Positions 63,626-64,000 of a stretch of 64,000 nucleotides of DNA are shown here, one piece after another. The translations under genes and the position numbers were made by a program. This DNA is from Semisulcospira habei (taxonomy: Eukaryota; Mollusca; Gastropoda; Semisulcospiridae): positions 231,341,752 through 231,405,751 of the forward strand of contig BTPG01000004.1 of the NCBI GenBank assembly GCA_036245525.1, written 5' to 3'. How positions within the stretch are numbered: the stretch's first letter is position 1; every line of letters starts with the position of its first letter. The notes beneath the pieces were generated by a model. It searched no databases and was not told the DNA's origin. It saw only the letters and a list, made by a program, of their open reading frames with translations.

Positions 63626-64000
63626 TCCCCCACCCGGGTCTGCCCTGGGGGACTTGGGTGGGGTTAACTACTTTTTAGTTCTCAGGGTCACCCTGGTCAG
63701 CCCCACAGGGTGGGTTTTTCCCTCTATTCTGGGGCATGTGTTTCTGTCTACCCTTGGTCCATTCACCTGTATTTGTCTTTTAAAAACTCTCCCAACTGTC
63801 TGCACTGCCTGTAGCTCTTGATATTGGATGTGTGTTGCTAAATGGTCTTAGCTTTATTTAGGCCCCATGGCGTAGGTTTATTTAACATATTGGACCGGCT
63901 GGCGACATACATTCAATATTCTTTTTTTCTTTTTTTTCACAAGCAGTGCAGGCATGTCCTGAGAAAGCCTTGTTGCTGTCGGGACGTTAAGCAATGTACA
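63626..64000 (+). mobile_element. SINE family S, cut by window end
   Basis: Starts TCCCCCACCCGGGTCTGCC and runs to AAGCAATGTACA at the last base. The tail and right duplication are outside the window. Confidence 0.9.

Larger units (their letters stand above)
61074..64000 (+). pseudogene. LINE ORF2: endonuclease and start of reverse transcriptase, cut by SINEs
   Basis: Starts ATG at 61074: LLQWNCRGFHTNFEELRLLV and SVISLQETYLK (APE endonuclease N-terminus, with the QWNCRG Asn and the QE Glu). It resumes at 61658 with GVALLIS, ICSIYLPSS, FIFMGDFNGHAHLWGSDRYD (catalytic GDFN-H) and GRDHFPVVLS (catalytic DH). Then come PWFNEECRKAQKARKSAR, a linker, and (63182-63210 plus 63501-63625) KKAVANLLAST and DFKSYNSEDYNAPFTLS, where the RT begins. 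Four SINEs break it at 61257, 62594, 63218 and 63626. The RT catalytic core is beyond the window. Confidence 0.8.

Overview
This is a eukaryotic, intron-rich, repeat-saturated window. It is most likely from a lophotrochozoan, probably a mollusc. That inference rests on the style of the dispersed repeats: tRNA-derived SINEs ending in (ATT)n, other SINEs ending in (CAAT)n, DIRS-like retrotransposons, and invertebrate-expanded transposase families. There are no bacterial-type operons. One cellular gene is recognisable; nearly everything else is nested mobile DNA inside or beside its introns.

Host gene. Six plus-strand exons between 3028 and 32992 encode the C-terminal half of a kinesin motor domain (switch I, switch II, the end of the motor) and the start of its neck/coiled coil. 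They read in phase with GT-AG borders and best fit a KIF14-type kinesin-3. The parts that should follow (FHA domain, then coiled coil) are present but on the minus strand, ordered 55393 down to 51348. The gene is therefore split by an inversion or by an orientation error in assembly. The first FHA exon is present in about 2.3 tandem copies and carries an in-frame TAG. The second FHA exon looks frame-disrupted with a weakened donor, so this half may be decaying.

Layout. 1-3027: intron, an inverted-repeat element and a SINE. 3240-10500: a host repeat containing a full-length, frame-broken DIRS element (about 3462-9625) whose terminal and internal complementary repeats can be read. 10700-14420: TTAA-flanked MITEs, one holding a SINE that itself holds a piggyBac-like element. 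15090-21870: a DNA transposon with subterminal repeats at both ends, a minus-strand DDE-like gene and an OTU-like ORF. 21874-28545: a second DIRS copy with an intact RT/RNase H ORF, interrupted in gag. 28545-30211: a transposase-like gene broken by a LINE 3' end. 31500-33220: MITEs around two kinesin exons. 33670-39970: Mutator-like and hAT-like fragments. 39974-40169: a long palindrome carrying hammerhead-like motifs. 43200-50925: a LINE split by a roughly 6.3 kb element that carries a second, different OTU plus DDE-like gene set. 51348-55573: inverted kinesin exons. 55575-59060: mosaic duplicated repeats. 59100-64000: a LINE with ORF1 and ORF2 riddled by four SINE insertions.

No pathway-level cooperation between genes is visible. 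The window is a record of successive insertions. Junctions, target-site duplications and splice sites were read by eye. Family names for mobile elements are by motif recognition only.
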